NCBI RefSeq assembly: GCF_000003605.2
Contig: NW_003117446.1
Coordinates: forward strand, 64,284 to 77,162
DNA: 12,879 nt
Direction: 5' to 3'
Source: Saccoglossus kowalevskii
Lineage: Eukaryota > Hemichordata > Enteropneusta > Harrimaniidae
Position 1 is the first letter of the stretch. Every line of letters starts with the position of its first letter. This document shows, one piece after another, positions 1 to 7,735 of the stretch. The notes under the pieces were generated by a model. That model worked only from the letters and a program-made list of their open reading frames with translations. It was not told the origin of the DNA and did not search any database. A program made the position numbers and the translations under genes.

Positions 1-432
1 TTTTTTTTTATATTTTAGAGTAAATGCTTCTGATATGCTCTTAGGTTGCTTAATATCCGTCTGAAATTCTGGACTGTGGTCACATTTTTCGATTAGGAGT
101 CGTATATTTAAATTACTCACTGTGACTAGTGTTTTGCATTATGAAGTATATTGTTATGAAGGTCAACACACTGCAATTTAGGTAAATATTTACCATTTCG
201 TTATTTCATTATTTCGCTTTCCAGCATTTACGGGAAACGCTTCATTCTAAAAAATGCTAAACGGTTGCAAAACGGTTGGAAATAATAAATGTAACAGCAG
301 AATACGTCCTAGCACAGTCACTCTACTAGGAGAGAGTAACTCTGGTCCTAGTACTAAACTAAGTGACTTCTAAAGACTGAATGGTGTTTGCGAACTTCGT
401 ATTAGTTATAAACCGACGTCAGCTTCACGTTT
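1..432. other. AT-rich region with no supported gene
   Basis: Opens with a short run of T. No open frame, splice site pair or repeat that I can support. A TATAAA-like TTATAAA at 406-412 lies about 20 bases before the ATG at 433, which is too close for an ordinary TATA-driven start there. Confidence 0.5.
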
Positions 433-770
433 ATGTCACCATGGAAACAGCCAAAAAACATGTTGCTTGTTTTTGAGCGGAGCGGATCGCCAACCAGCCT
501 ACCGGCTTGTCCGTACTATCAACAAGACTCTGCGAGAGAACCACATCCACGTTTTCAACCATTTTTAGTGCGGAAGTTGCCAGCAAATGTTGAAAGACTC
601 GTGAATTTGATGGATTCGAATAAAATAAAGCTAGCGATTGCTAAGAATAATTATTAATATATTCCCCGATGCTCTTCGAATTTTTACTTTTTTGATTTCA
701 GGGTAAGAAATGGCTCATTGAAGTTCCATCAACTTCAAGGCGGCTGTTTCACCGGACTGAACAACTCTAG
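433..770 (+). CDS. Possible small uncharacterised gene (one or two exons)
   Basis: An open frame from ATG 433 to TAA 655-657 encodes 74 residues of mixed, protein-like composition, with a middle reading S-L-P-A-C-P-Y-Y-Q-Q and a stop upstream at 409-411. An alternative two-exon reading joins 433-600 to 702-770. It has a weak donor CTC|GTGAAT at 601, an acceptor in the T-rich TTTTTTGATTTCAG ending at 701, and both sides in phase 0. The second exon then adds GKKWLIEVPSTSRR and eight more residues before TAG 768-770, giving 78 residues. An AATAAA at 795-800 follows at a suitable distance. I do not recognise the protein. No hydrophobic segment or catalytic motif is visible. The start context is poor, and chance open frames of this length occur, so this is tentative. 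Confidence 0.3.
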
Positions 771-794
771 CTCTGTTGTAGTTTCGCGATGTGA

Positions 795-800
795 AATAAA
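795..800 (+). promoter_or_regulatory. Candidate poly(A) signal AATAAA
   Basis: AATAAA lies about 25 bases after the TAG that ends the two-exon reading of the small upstream gene (433-770). AATAAA is common in AT-rich DNA, so it supports that gene only weakly. Confidence 0.3.
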
Positions 801-951
801 ATATATATAATAATAATACTTGTTTAATTATTTGAGTTCTCAGCCCACAAGTTGCGGGACTTGATCCCCACGAATTACGGACAATGTTGTTCTATCTAGG
901 CTGATTGTGTTGAATGCCTGATGTCGAGACCGACGCCCGTCCTAAACTCAG

Positions 952-1098
952 TATGGAGAAACCAAAGGGGATCGATATTCCAAACAAATTATTGGGACAC
1001 GGTCGACAGACATTCCAAACAATCGAAATTAATATTAAGTGACGAAAGACGAGATTTTTCTAGATATTTACAAATATACTGTCATGACAAACATACTA
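952..1098 (+). CDS. Weak candidate upstream exon (phase 1-1)
   Basis: The open frame 900-1112 has an acceptor-like CCTAAACTCAG ending at 951 and a donor-like ACTA|GTATGT at 1099. Used together these give a 147-bp exon, phase 1 on both sides, reading W-R-N-Q-R-G-S-I-F-Q-T-N-Y-W-D and onward, hydrophilic and with no recognised domain. Its exit phase matches the entry phase of the CUB1 exon at 1912, so it could in principle lie just upstream in the same gene. It holds no signal peptide. The evidence is only open frame plus plausible sites, and chance is a fair explanation. Confidence 0.15.
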
Positions 1099-1112
1099 GT
1101 ATGTACAATTAA

Positions 1113-1540
1113 CAAATGCACAAAGAGGTGTAATATTAGATTTTATTTTAGGCTTAGAAATATTTTCTTTCACTCAGTCCATACTTGGAACTGCCATTTA
1201 GCTTCAGCTTCATGGTCCTTCAGCTTGTCTTCGCCTTGGGGGAAAACAACAATACTTATACAAACTGTAAACACATTGCGAAGACTCATGATCAACAATC
1301 AGTAAAGAAAACCCCGTTAACCATGTCGTACTTGTGTTGAAATATATTTCACTCTAGAATATTGTTTAAAATAAAATATTCAATCCCAGCCAAATCGAGG
1401 TCAAAGGGTTAGACTGTGTGCCTATAATTATAGATAGTTAAAACAAAAAGTATTTGAACTTTTGTCGGCTGTTCAACATCTATGAAAACCAGAAAGACAA
1501 TTATAAGACAATATAAACCTCGGAAATTTTTAGTTCGAAT
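1113..1540. other. Region with no supported gene
   Basis: Holds overlapping short open frames only. One from ATG 1212 reads M-V-L-Q-L-V-F-A-L-G and ends in TGT-TGA within 45 codons. It has a mildly hydrophobic start, but its only good downstream donor (GTAAAG at 1302) gives phase 0, which does not fit the CUB1 exon. Confidence 0.4.
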
Positions 1541-1544
1541 TTTA

Positions 1545-1830
1545 AATGCGCGCCAGCGAGCGGGCGGTGATATTTCCGGGTTTGCGCGGTCGAAAATAAA
1601 GCGGAAAATGTCCAGTCGAGTTCACCAAGCGGTCGCAAAAGCGAGCGAACAAAAAAGTTGGACGAAATGAGTACTGTACGTTGGATAGATTGATGAGGTC
1701 GTAACGTAAGTACATACACAGGCTGGGCTGGCTTCAATATGGCCCCATCGTGGGGAAATTTTTGGTCACGTGATAGGGTGGCGCCGCCAGCGGCCGTTTA
1801 TCTCGAAAGTGGGATATTGCACGTGCCAAT
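1545..1830. promoter_or_regulatory. CpG-rich patch with two CACGTG boxes; possible promoter
   Basis: This stretch is visibly richer in G, C and CpG than everything around it, for example GCGCGCCAGCGAGCGGGCGG near 1547 and GGCGCCGCCAGCGGCCG near 1780. It holds two perfect CACGTG boxes (1767-1772 and 1820-1825), a CCAAT directly after the second, and a CCCCA-TCG-TGGGG inverted repeat at 1743-1755. It lies just before the first CUB exon, so it may be a promoter or first-exon region of that gene. A GC-rich repeat fragment is the alternative. Short open frames here on both strands (1482-1670 +, 1501-1737 -) look like by-products of the GC content. Confidence 0.35.
1706..1711 (+). other. Orphan strong splice donor GTAAGT
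   Basis: TAAC|GTAAGT inside the CpG-rich patch is a near-ideal 5' splice site. Paired with the acceptor at 1911 it would make a 206-bp intron. The phase-1 frame needed by the CUB exon has TAA at 1702-1704 directly before it, so an exon ending here could only be untranslated, or the site is unused. Confidence 0.25.
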
Positions 1831-1911
1831 ACCAATACTACTTTACATGAACTACCGTATACATGCAGCCGTGCCTATAGTGATTATTTGGTTGTTATGT
1901 TTTGTTGACAG

Positions 1912-2051
1912 TACCACGAAGCGTTGACGAATGTGGTGGCATGTATACTACTAATTACGGTCAATTCACATCCCCGAATTACTCTATGGTATACCCGAAT
2001 AATGTTAAATGTAAATATACTATATCTGTGACGTCCGGCTGGTTAATATGG
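1912..2051 (+). CDS. Exon a: N-terminal half of CUB domain 1
   Basis: This exon supplies the first half of CUB1, residues 2-47 of the joined fragment, reading PRSVDECGGMYTTNYGQFTS and then PNYSMVYPNN and onward. It shows the classic CUB start: Cys8-Gly-Gly, then G-x-F-T-S-P-N-Y, Y-P-N-N, Cys34 and the hydrophobic strand T-I-S-V. Cys8 and Cys34 form the first predicted disulfide. The acceptor is a T-rich tract ending TTGACAG at 1911. The first two bases complete a codon from an upstream exon (phase 1), giving Leu, Ile or Val. The donor is TGG|GTAAGT at 2052, phase 0, splitting the domain in the middle. The CUB frame has a TGA at 1881-1883, so the exon cannot simply extend upstream. A hydrophobic frame starting at ATG 1847 precedes it but is shifted by one base (see findings). 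Confidence 0.88.
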
Positions 2052-2383
2052 GTAAGTGCAGAGTTAAACACTTAGTATTGACAATGAAATGATAATGTCA
2101 ATCTTAACGTCGTTCAAGTTGGTAACGATTTGTGAGCTGTTTAAATGTCATCGGTTGAGCAACAAACATAATAATATAGTATAGCAAATCGATGGAGGTA
2201 CTAATTCATTATTCGTGGTAAAGTGTGTTAATATGCAATAAAAAAGTTCAAACTGTCAGAGTTATCGTCGTTTACCTCAAATTCGGTTTAAATTGGCAAA
2301 ACGTAGTCGAGTCATGAGGTAGAATCAAACAGATTAAACAAACTGATTTATCTAGTAAACTTGGGTTTCTCGCTGAGTATTAT

Positions 2384-2435
2384 AGCCAAGCATAGACCTT
2401 AAAAGACATATGTCTTTTAAGGTCTCTGAGCCAAG
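2384..2435. repeat. Perfect 32-bp palindrome framed by 7-bp direct repeats
   Basis: Bases 2394-2425 equal their own reverse complement. The left half is AGACCTTAAAAGACAT and the right half is its exact inverse, with no loop. AGCCAAG occurs at 2384-2390 and again at 2429-2435, each exactly 3 bases from the palindrome edge. The layout resembles a tiny insertion with target-site duplications, or the product of a fold-back replication error. Confidence 0.9.
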
Positions 2436-2620
2436 TGAACTGAACTGTTTCTAATTCTAGTCACGCACTGCGTCACACGTAAACACACGATGATACAATA
2501 GAAGTGTTGTAGTCGTTTGCAATTTCATGTACATGCATTATCGCAAAAACTATTGGAATACTGAATTATATGCCTGGTTATAGTTATACCAGAAATGTGT
2601 CATTGTATATAATATGATTT

Positions 2621-2661
2621 GTCATTTTCACTGACGTGAATTCGGAGAAAGTGAAAATGAC
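2621..2661. repeat. 12-bp inverted repeat (hairpin)
   Basis: GTCATTTTCACT at 2621-2632 is matched exactly by AGTGAAAATGAC at 2650-2661 around a 17-base loop. It is intronic and its function is unknown. It could be the remains of a small mobile element. Confidence 0.8.
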
Positions 2662-3220
2662 TAAAACTCCATAACACAATGCGCTAATACTATAATAATG
2701 CTTCTAGTAAAATTGCTCATTCATTACGTGGAGCTGCTTACTTATGACAAAACATTTTAATGTACAATCTAACGGCGTGAAAAACGATGACCACATATGC
2801 CGACATTCAGGCTTTTCTCGTCTCACTGCACACCGCATCATCGCCGTACATGTATGTGTATATTTAATGTTTATGTGTCATTTTGAAATTGGACTAATTT
2901 AGGCGTACCTTACCGATAAATGTCGGACGCAAGATGATACCATATCCCGATCAGGATCAACAGTTCCTTACAACCATAATATCGGCCATATAGCTCTGTG
3001 TTGGCAATCTGAATTTTAAGATCATACTGCAAATCATTTCTGACAATGCAATTTCTTTCAAATTAATGGGAAACCGACATCCGTCTAATTATGCACGTTT
3101 CGAAACGCTCGTCGCTGAATTTAATTTCGACGCGTATAGTTATTTATAGAACGTTCATTATCTATTTGTCACTTTCAGTATATGTAAAATAAAATTACAA
3201 AACATAGACAGGTTACTCAT

Positions 3221-3244
3221 ATTAATTGAATGATTAATTGAATG
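3221..3244. repeat. Tandem duplication of a 12-bp unit
   Basis: ATTAATTGAATG occurs twice head to tail (3221-3232 and 3233-3244) with no mismatch, followed by more ATTAATTAATT-like sequence. Consistent with slippage in intron DNA. Confidence 0.85.
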
Positions 3245-3393
3245 TGCATTAATTAATTTTATTTTTGCCGCAGGCATTTTTCAGAACATTTTAGTAGCGA
3301 ACCACGTTTCAACATATTCCCAAAGTTAATGATCCATCGCATGAAATAGGAAAGCACTATTTGTCTTTTGTCTTCAACTATAAATTATTTGAT

Positions 3394-3459
3394 CTGATGG
3401 CCCATCAGTTTGATTTGACATTCGGCGATATAACACACTAGCAAATCAAACCCCAGGGG
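3394..3459. repeat. Cluster of three inverted repeats
   Basis: In 66 bases there are CTGATGG-C-CCATCAG (3394-3408), GTTTGATTTG paired with CAAATCAAAC (3408-3417 and 3442-3451, loop 24) and CCCC-A-GGGG (3451-3459). The arms abut one another. The sequence just downstream (about 3460-3690) is GC-richer than the intron around it. This could be the end of an old repeat element, but no partner end was found. Confidence 0.6.
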
Positions 3460-4045
3460 GCGAATACTAAATGCGTTATGCCTTGGTATTACCCCGACCC
3501 AGTTTCGATCTTATCTCTGATGAAATCGCACTCGCTGTTAAAGTAGGAGGTTTTACTCCCTAAACCAACAACTCTCAACTGAAAGCCGACACATCTTGAG
3601 CGACGTGAGTCGTCATTGCAAAAACAGTGCGATGACACATCAAGCATTTTTACAAACACACCAGACACGGGGGTTGTCTGTATTAGTTTCACGCGATGTT
3701 TTTTTATCCATTTTAGTAATAATTATGTACTCCAACTCTGAAATCCAAGTCCATGCTAGAATATGCAGATTAAATATGCCGCATCATAATAAGGTCAAGA
3801 GCGATAAAACACAAATTTTAAATTTTAATTTTAATTTCCGGATTATAATCGTGATATCCGCACCTAATTGTATTATATTCACATTTCATATTTATTCATT
3901 ACCAAACACTATTTCCCACTGAATAGGCTATTGAATACGTTTTAGAAGCCATTTATGATTTCATTTAGTGAAATTTAGATCAATGGTAGAAGGAAATATT
4001 ACCAATAATTTCCGGAATGAATTAATTCTTCGTATTTTGTTACAG

Positions 4046-4304
4046 CTACAATTTGTGACTATGGACATGGAACAATCGTCAGACTGCTACGCGGATAGCC
4101 TCCGGATATACAAAGGTAAAAGCGACGCAACCGAGCCGCTTCATAATCTGTGCGGATTAAACCTCAGCTTGCCGGCCATAAAAGTGAACTCATCGGACGT
4201 GTACATTGTTTTCAAGTCGGACTCAGTCGGAAGTGGACGGGGATTCAAAGTGGAGTACTTCGCGTTTGACGAGTCAGGGGCTCATCAGAGGGATTCTTAT
4301 ACAA
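4046..4304 (+). CDS. Exon b: C-terminal half of CUB domain 1 plus linker
   Basis: Residues 48-133 complete CUB1. The L-x-F-x-x-M-D-M-E strand leads into Cys61-Y-A-D-S-L-R-I-Y-K-G, then Cys83-Gly, an I-x-V-N-S-S-D turn, and F-K-S-D...G-F-K-V-E-Y at the end. Glu56, Asp64 and Asp106 fall where calcium-binding CUB domains carry their three acidic ligands, so CUB1 is probably a calcium-binding CUB. N-x-S sites at Asn86 and Asn95 are possible glycosylation sites. The last dozen residues are a charged linker to CUB2. The acceptor is TTTTGTTACAG at 4045 (phase 0) and the donor is ACAA|GTAAGT at 4305 (phase 1). An ATG at 3968 is in frame but lies in the intron before the acceptor, so it is not the start. 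Confidence 0.93.
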
Positions 4305-5272
4305 GTAAGTAATACAATGGCTTGCTTATTGTACCCTATTATTGGATATTTAAATAAATAACCCGGATTGCCTCACTGGAACGCAAATTTTTGAATACAA
4401 TATGTTTCTGATTAGGTAAATATTCTTTAATACTAAACTAAACACGTATCATCGCGTATCATCAGATGGAACGCAATATTCCCTATAAATGTTATCAATT
4501 AATTGTACATAACTTTTGAAATATGTATGTATTTTGTGTAACAGTTTTCGTATATTACGCTAATTGTTGATGTGTTTAAGCTACGCGCATGAATGAACCA
4601 ATCAAATTTTGTTTTGTTTAGTGTTTGTGTGATGTTAACAAGCACTGTGAATAAAAGAACCGACCGAAACTAGACCAAGACACGCGATCGAACAGGACAA
4701 ATTAATTGCAGGCTAAAAAGACATTTGTTTCGTTTACCTAGCTGCTTATCAGAAACAACTAGAAAACATTTGTTAAAGCATTCATGGGTCACGGGTGGGC
4801 AATGGGGTCATTAATCTAACGAAATAGGGCTATGTGAGCTAGACTGAGTCGGCAACGCAGTGCGCCAGAATATTCTGTGTCTATCACTCAAGGCAATGTG
4901 TAATAGTGCACGGCTCCTTGAATTGAGTAATCAGAAATTGAACATGTAATTCTCAGAGCTGGGAATTCCATCTGCCATAGAAGAGAATTAGATACCTAAA
5001 TGGGCATACAATTCGTGTTTATGTTCGATCCAGCTCCCAGTGAACGAGTACTGTGTTTATGAATAGATTGGAATGTCTTCTTACCAAAAATAGAACAGTC
5101 AATATATTAAAAAAAAAAGGTTTTAACGTGTATCGAACCAAATAGTAAGAGTGGAATAATCGAAATTGTCAATAAATAAGCCAATTTCCATTTACACGCG
5201 AAAATATTAGAAATCTTAACCTCAACCAATCGCTTCCGTTTTAAACGTTATTTTTATATCGCTCTCTCGTAG

Positions 5273-5584
5273 GTTTGGAATCCAGATAGATATTATTGGT
5301 CCACTGCTAATTGGAAAGCTTCTAAAAATATGCCTGACGTAAATCTATCTAATGTGCCTAAAAGCTGCGCTGTAAAATATAAGGATAGAGTCAGAAGGTT
5401 AATGTATTGCTTTGACGATGATGCAAACGTGACATTGATTTGTAGTTAGCCAGTAAAGTTGGGTATTATTGAAAAATACGTGATAACTCGAACCAAAATT
5501 GAATATGACGCTTACAAACAAATAGACCAGTACTGCCCAGCACCAAATCTTCCTCAGTTGAATGTGATAAGACATAAAAAATGA
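5273..5584 (+). pseudogene. Coding-like open stretch with one internal stop; unidentified relic or cryptic exon
   Basis: Directly after a splice-acceptor-like ATATCGCTCTCTCGTAG the frame GTT-TGG-AAT... stays open for 58 codons to TAG 5447-5449. It then runs open in the same frame for another 44 codons to TGA 5582-5584. The reading is protein-like and cysteine-containing: V-W-N-P-D-R-Y-Y-W-S near the start, then L-M-Y-C-F-D-D-D-A-N-V-T-L-I-C. After the stop comes P-V-K-L-G-I-I-E-K-Y and later Q-Y-C-P-A-P. The same frame continues with several stops to about 5930, with pieces such as S-L-P-C-N-I-T-I-I-G. It cannot be an exon of the CUB gene in the needed phase: phase 1 meets TAG within a few codons. 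The C-x(n)-V-T-L-x-C spacing faintly recalls extracellular lectin-like domains, but I cannot assign a family. A decayed gene copy or chance are both possible. Confidence 0.28.
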
Positions 5585-5931
5585 TTCTAACTTTGCTCAG
5601 CAAATCAATTGAATGAAGGATATAAATTGTTGTATAATATGAGACAGATTGACACACTGCTCGGAATTAGTTTGCCTTGCAACATAACAATTATTGGTAG
5701 AATGTAACGGGGATCGCGTTGTACTAGCGAAACTTTTGTCGTAACTACGCAACCAGGTCTTCCTATACCCCAGAGTTGTAAACAAATTATCTAATTCTGA
5801 TTCGAATTCATCAGTATTTTTCTGAAATCACCAACAAAATCATTGTTAAAGAGATCATTATTTCAATTTCAATTAAACATATCAGCTCAATGTGTTTTCC
5901 ACGCCGATAAGATGGATTTTGATGACTGACT

Positions 5932-6124
5932 TTGTTCGACCGAACAGTTGGATTTCCAAAAGGGCTGAATGTGGAAGAAAGGAGATTGTCTAAAAGCGAG
6001 AACTATGAGAACGATCTGCCATGTGCTACAGCTTTGCGGAACGTCTCTAAGATATACTGTGATAACATATCTTCACCTAACATGGCCTCTGTGGATCCCG
6101 GCTTTGACATTCCAAGTCTTTAAT
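5932..6124 (+). pseudogene. Coding-like open frame in the same intron
   Basis: An open stretch of about 63 codons ends at TAA 6121-6123 and reads F-P-K-G-L-N-V-E-E-R-R-L-S-K-S-E-N-Y-E-N and onward to a C-terminal P-G-F-D-I-P-S-L. It is hydrophilic and rich in Ser, Asn and Glu, like a cytoplasmic tail, with no domain I recognise. It lies about 350 bp downstream of the 5273-5584 stretch, on the same strand but in another frame, and the two could be parts of one decayed gene. The open length alone is not significant. Confidence 0.18.
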
Positions 6125-6230
6125 ATATTATACGCGTTGTTAGATCAAACAATGTACGGGAAAACCACTAAACCACATTATAATATTTGAATCAATCAAA
6201 CGACACGTTAGCCTAAAAGCCCACTTATGT

Positions 6231-6260
6231 TAGTGGTTAATAAAATAGTGGTTAATAAAA
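6231..6260. repeat. Tandem duplication of a 15-bp unit
   Basis: TAGTGGTTAATAAAA is present twice with no mismatch (6231-6245 and 6246-6260) and runs into TAAAATAAAAAA. A slippage-type duplication in an intron. Confidence 0.85.
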
Positions 6261-7297
6261 TAAAATAAAAAATGAAAACGAAATACACGTTTTATAGCTG
6301 GTTTATGTTCAAATAAAAACCTGCTTGAAGTAAACAAATAATACATTGTACTGAAATGCAATTATAATGTCATTATATGAGATGCATCGTATTATAATTC
6401 AATGAATTAGGCGAGGCTGTTATCGCGGCGGATATGCATCATACAGACCGACATCCGTTATACATTTGTGTCTTGCTTGCAACAGTAGCATATAAAGGTC
6501 ATATTCTGAGTTTCACCTTTAACCTAAGCCTAAGAACATTCATGATTAAAGTCATTAAGCTGAATGTGTATTATTATGTTGAACGCGAAGCACTACATTT
6601 TTACAGAGTAAGAATTGATTCGCAAAATATATGTGACACAAAAACGATTGTCACGGATCCGATCTGAGAATTATGAAGATGTGTTTATTCTCCTTTTACA
6701 TATCAAGTTGGTAATTCCAAACACGTACTACACAGACTTGCAGTCGTGATGGGCCACTGTACCATCGTTGAGTGTAATTACTCGTTGGTTATGTTTCTTG
6801 TTTTGAAATGATCCCCAAACATCTCGCAGCACAAGACTCCAATGTGTTTAGCCACATATTAGATCTGCCTGACCACTGAAATCAAACATATATTTCGTGT
6901 TCTCAGGGTGATGTGGCCGTAAACCAGTAGCACATAAGAAATACGTAATCTAGGGTATATTATAAGTAGGAAATGATATGAACGTTAGAATCAGTCATCA
7001 TTATATAATTGTCAGTTATATGACTGCCGGCGCTATTGAGTTAATTATCTCCTTATGAAATTGTAATAGCCACCCGGATCAACGGATCCAGGATAACAGT
7101 GGAAATTGTAATGGTATTTAATATAAAGTGTTTAACCTATTACATGGTCCGTTCCCGGTCGTGTATATTATTCAGTCTCTTATGCATAATGTACCTCATG
7201 GGGGCTCTTCTTACTAATTTAAATGTCAGTTAATATCACAGTTGTCATTCACCACCACTTTGAATCTGACGCCATCTTTTCCTTTTTTCATCCGCAG

Positions 7298-7468
7298 TGT
7301 GTCAAGACAACGTTGCCATGGCACCGAGTGGCGTTCTCCTGTCTCATCAAGGTTTCCCGGGCAACAACTATGCGGAACACGCCGTGTGCAAATTGATAAT
7401 TCCAACTAGTGGTAAATACGACGGCGTCAAGATTGAGTTTTTCGACGTCTATCTGAAAGTGTTTTCCG
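7298..7468 (+). CDS. Exon c: N-terminal half of CUB domain 2
   Basis: Residues 135-190 begin CUB2. Cys135 opens the domain, followed by S-G-V-L-L-S-H-Q-G-F-P-G-N-N-Y, Cys164, K-L-I-I-P and V-K-I-E-F-F-D-V. This follows the CUB pattern C...G.L.S..FP..Y...C.W.I......I.L.F. The acceptor is the pyrimidine-rich CCTTTTTTCATCCGCAG ending at 7297, phase 1, so the codon split with exon b reads ATG (Met134). The donor is TCCG|GTAATT at 7469, phase 1. A competing GT at 7459 would give phase 0 and does not fit the next exon, so 7468 is preferred. Codons here are GC-richer than the flanking intron DNA, in keeping with real coding sequence. Confidence 0.88.
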
Positions 7469-7727
7469 GTAATTATCAACGTTGTTTGCTAGTGTCAATC
7501 TAACTACTATGTCATAGTAATTAAATAAATCTGCCTTCATCAATCACACTCGCTTTCGATGTAACAATTGAGAGTGAATTTAACTCGACGAAAAATATCG
7601 TATTCGGCGTGTGACCCCTTAATTCCCTACGACGTCGTCCGTTTTATCGTAAGAGATAACAAATCGACTGATCCATCATTATCATCGCGATCGATTCGCC
7701 TGGTGTTGTTTACCAGTTCAACTGCTG

Positions 7728-7735
7728 TGACGTCA
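7728..7735. promoter_or_regulatory. Perfect CRE-type octamer TGACGTCA
   Basis: The full palindromic cAMP-response element sequence in an intron. A CACGTG box follows at 7784-7789. Either could be a regulatory site or chance. Confidence 0.2.

Larger units (their letters stand above)
2052..4045 (+). other. Intron between CUB1 halves
   Basis: Phase-0 GT...AG intron of 1994 bp interrupting CUB1. It is AT-rich with no coding exon I can support. It contains the 32-bp palindrome (2394-2425), a 12-bp inverted repeat (2621-2661), a 12-bp tandem duplication (3221-3244) and the inverted-repeat cluster at 3394-3459, each listed separately. Confidence 0.85.
4305..7297 (+). other. Intron between CUB1 and CUB2
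   Basis: Phase-1 GT...AG intron of 2993 bp, the longest in the window. Most of it is featureless AT-rich sequence. The exceptions are the coding-like, probably decayed stretch at 5273-5584, an open frame at 5932-6124 and the tandem repeat at 6231-6260. Nothing was found in 4305-5270 apart from a short poly(A) run near 5110, and nothing in 6300-7297. Confidence 0.85.

Noticed and set aside
1482-1737. Overlapping open frames on both strands in the CpG-rich patch
   Set aside because: Open because GC-rich DNA has few stops. The products are strongly basic or low in recognisable structure, with no domain and no splice logic.
1774-1785. GGGTGGCGC as a CTCF-like core
   Set aside because: The upstream half of the motif does not match, so similarity is limited to a short GC-rich core.
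3968-4045. ATG at 3968 as the start of a 114-residue protein containing the CUB1 half
   Set aside because: The first 26 codons lie in the intron before a strong TTTTGTTACAG acceptor, have no CUB similarity, and the domain's first half is encoded at 1912-2051.
5023-5031. GTTCGATCC, a tRNA B-box-like motif
   Set aside because: No A box at the right distance and no cloverleaf could be folded around it.
7459-7460. Alternative donor AAA|GTGTTT for exon c
   Set aside because: It gives phase 0, which does not match the phase-1 acceptor of exon d, and the site is poorer than GTAATT at 7469.
7288-7479. Minus-strand open frame over the CUB2 exon
   Set aside because: Shadow of exon c. The + strand reading has the CUB pattern, both cysteines and splice sites.
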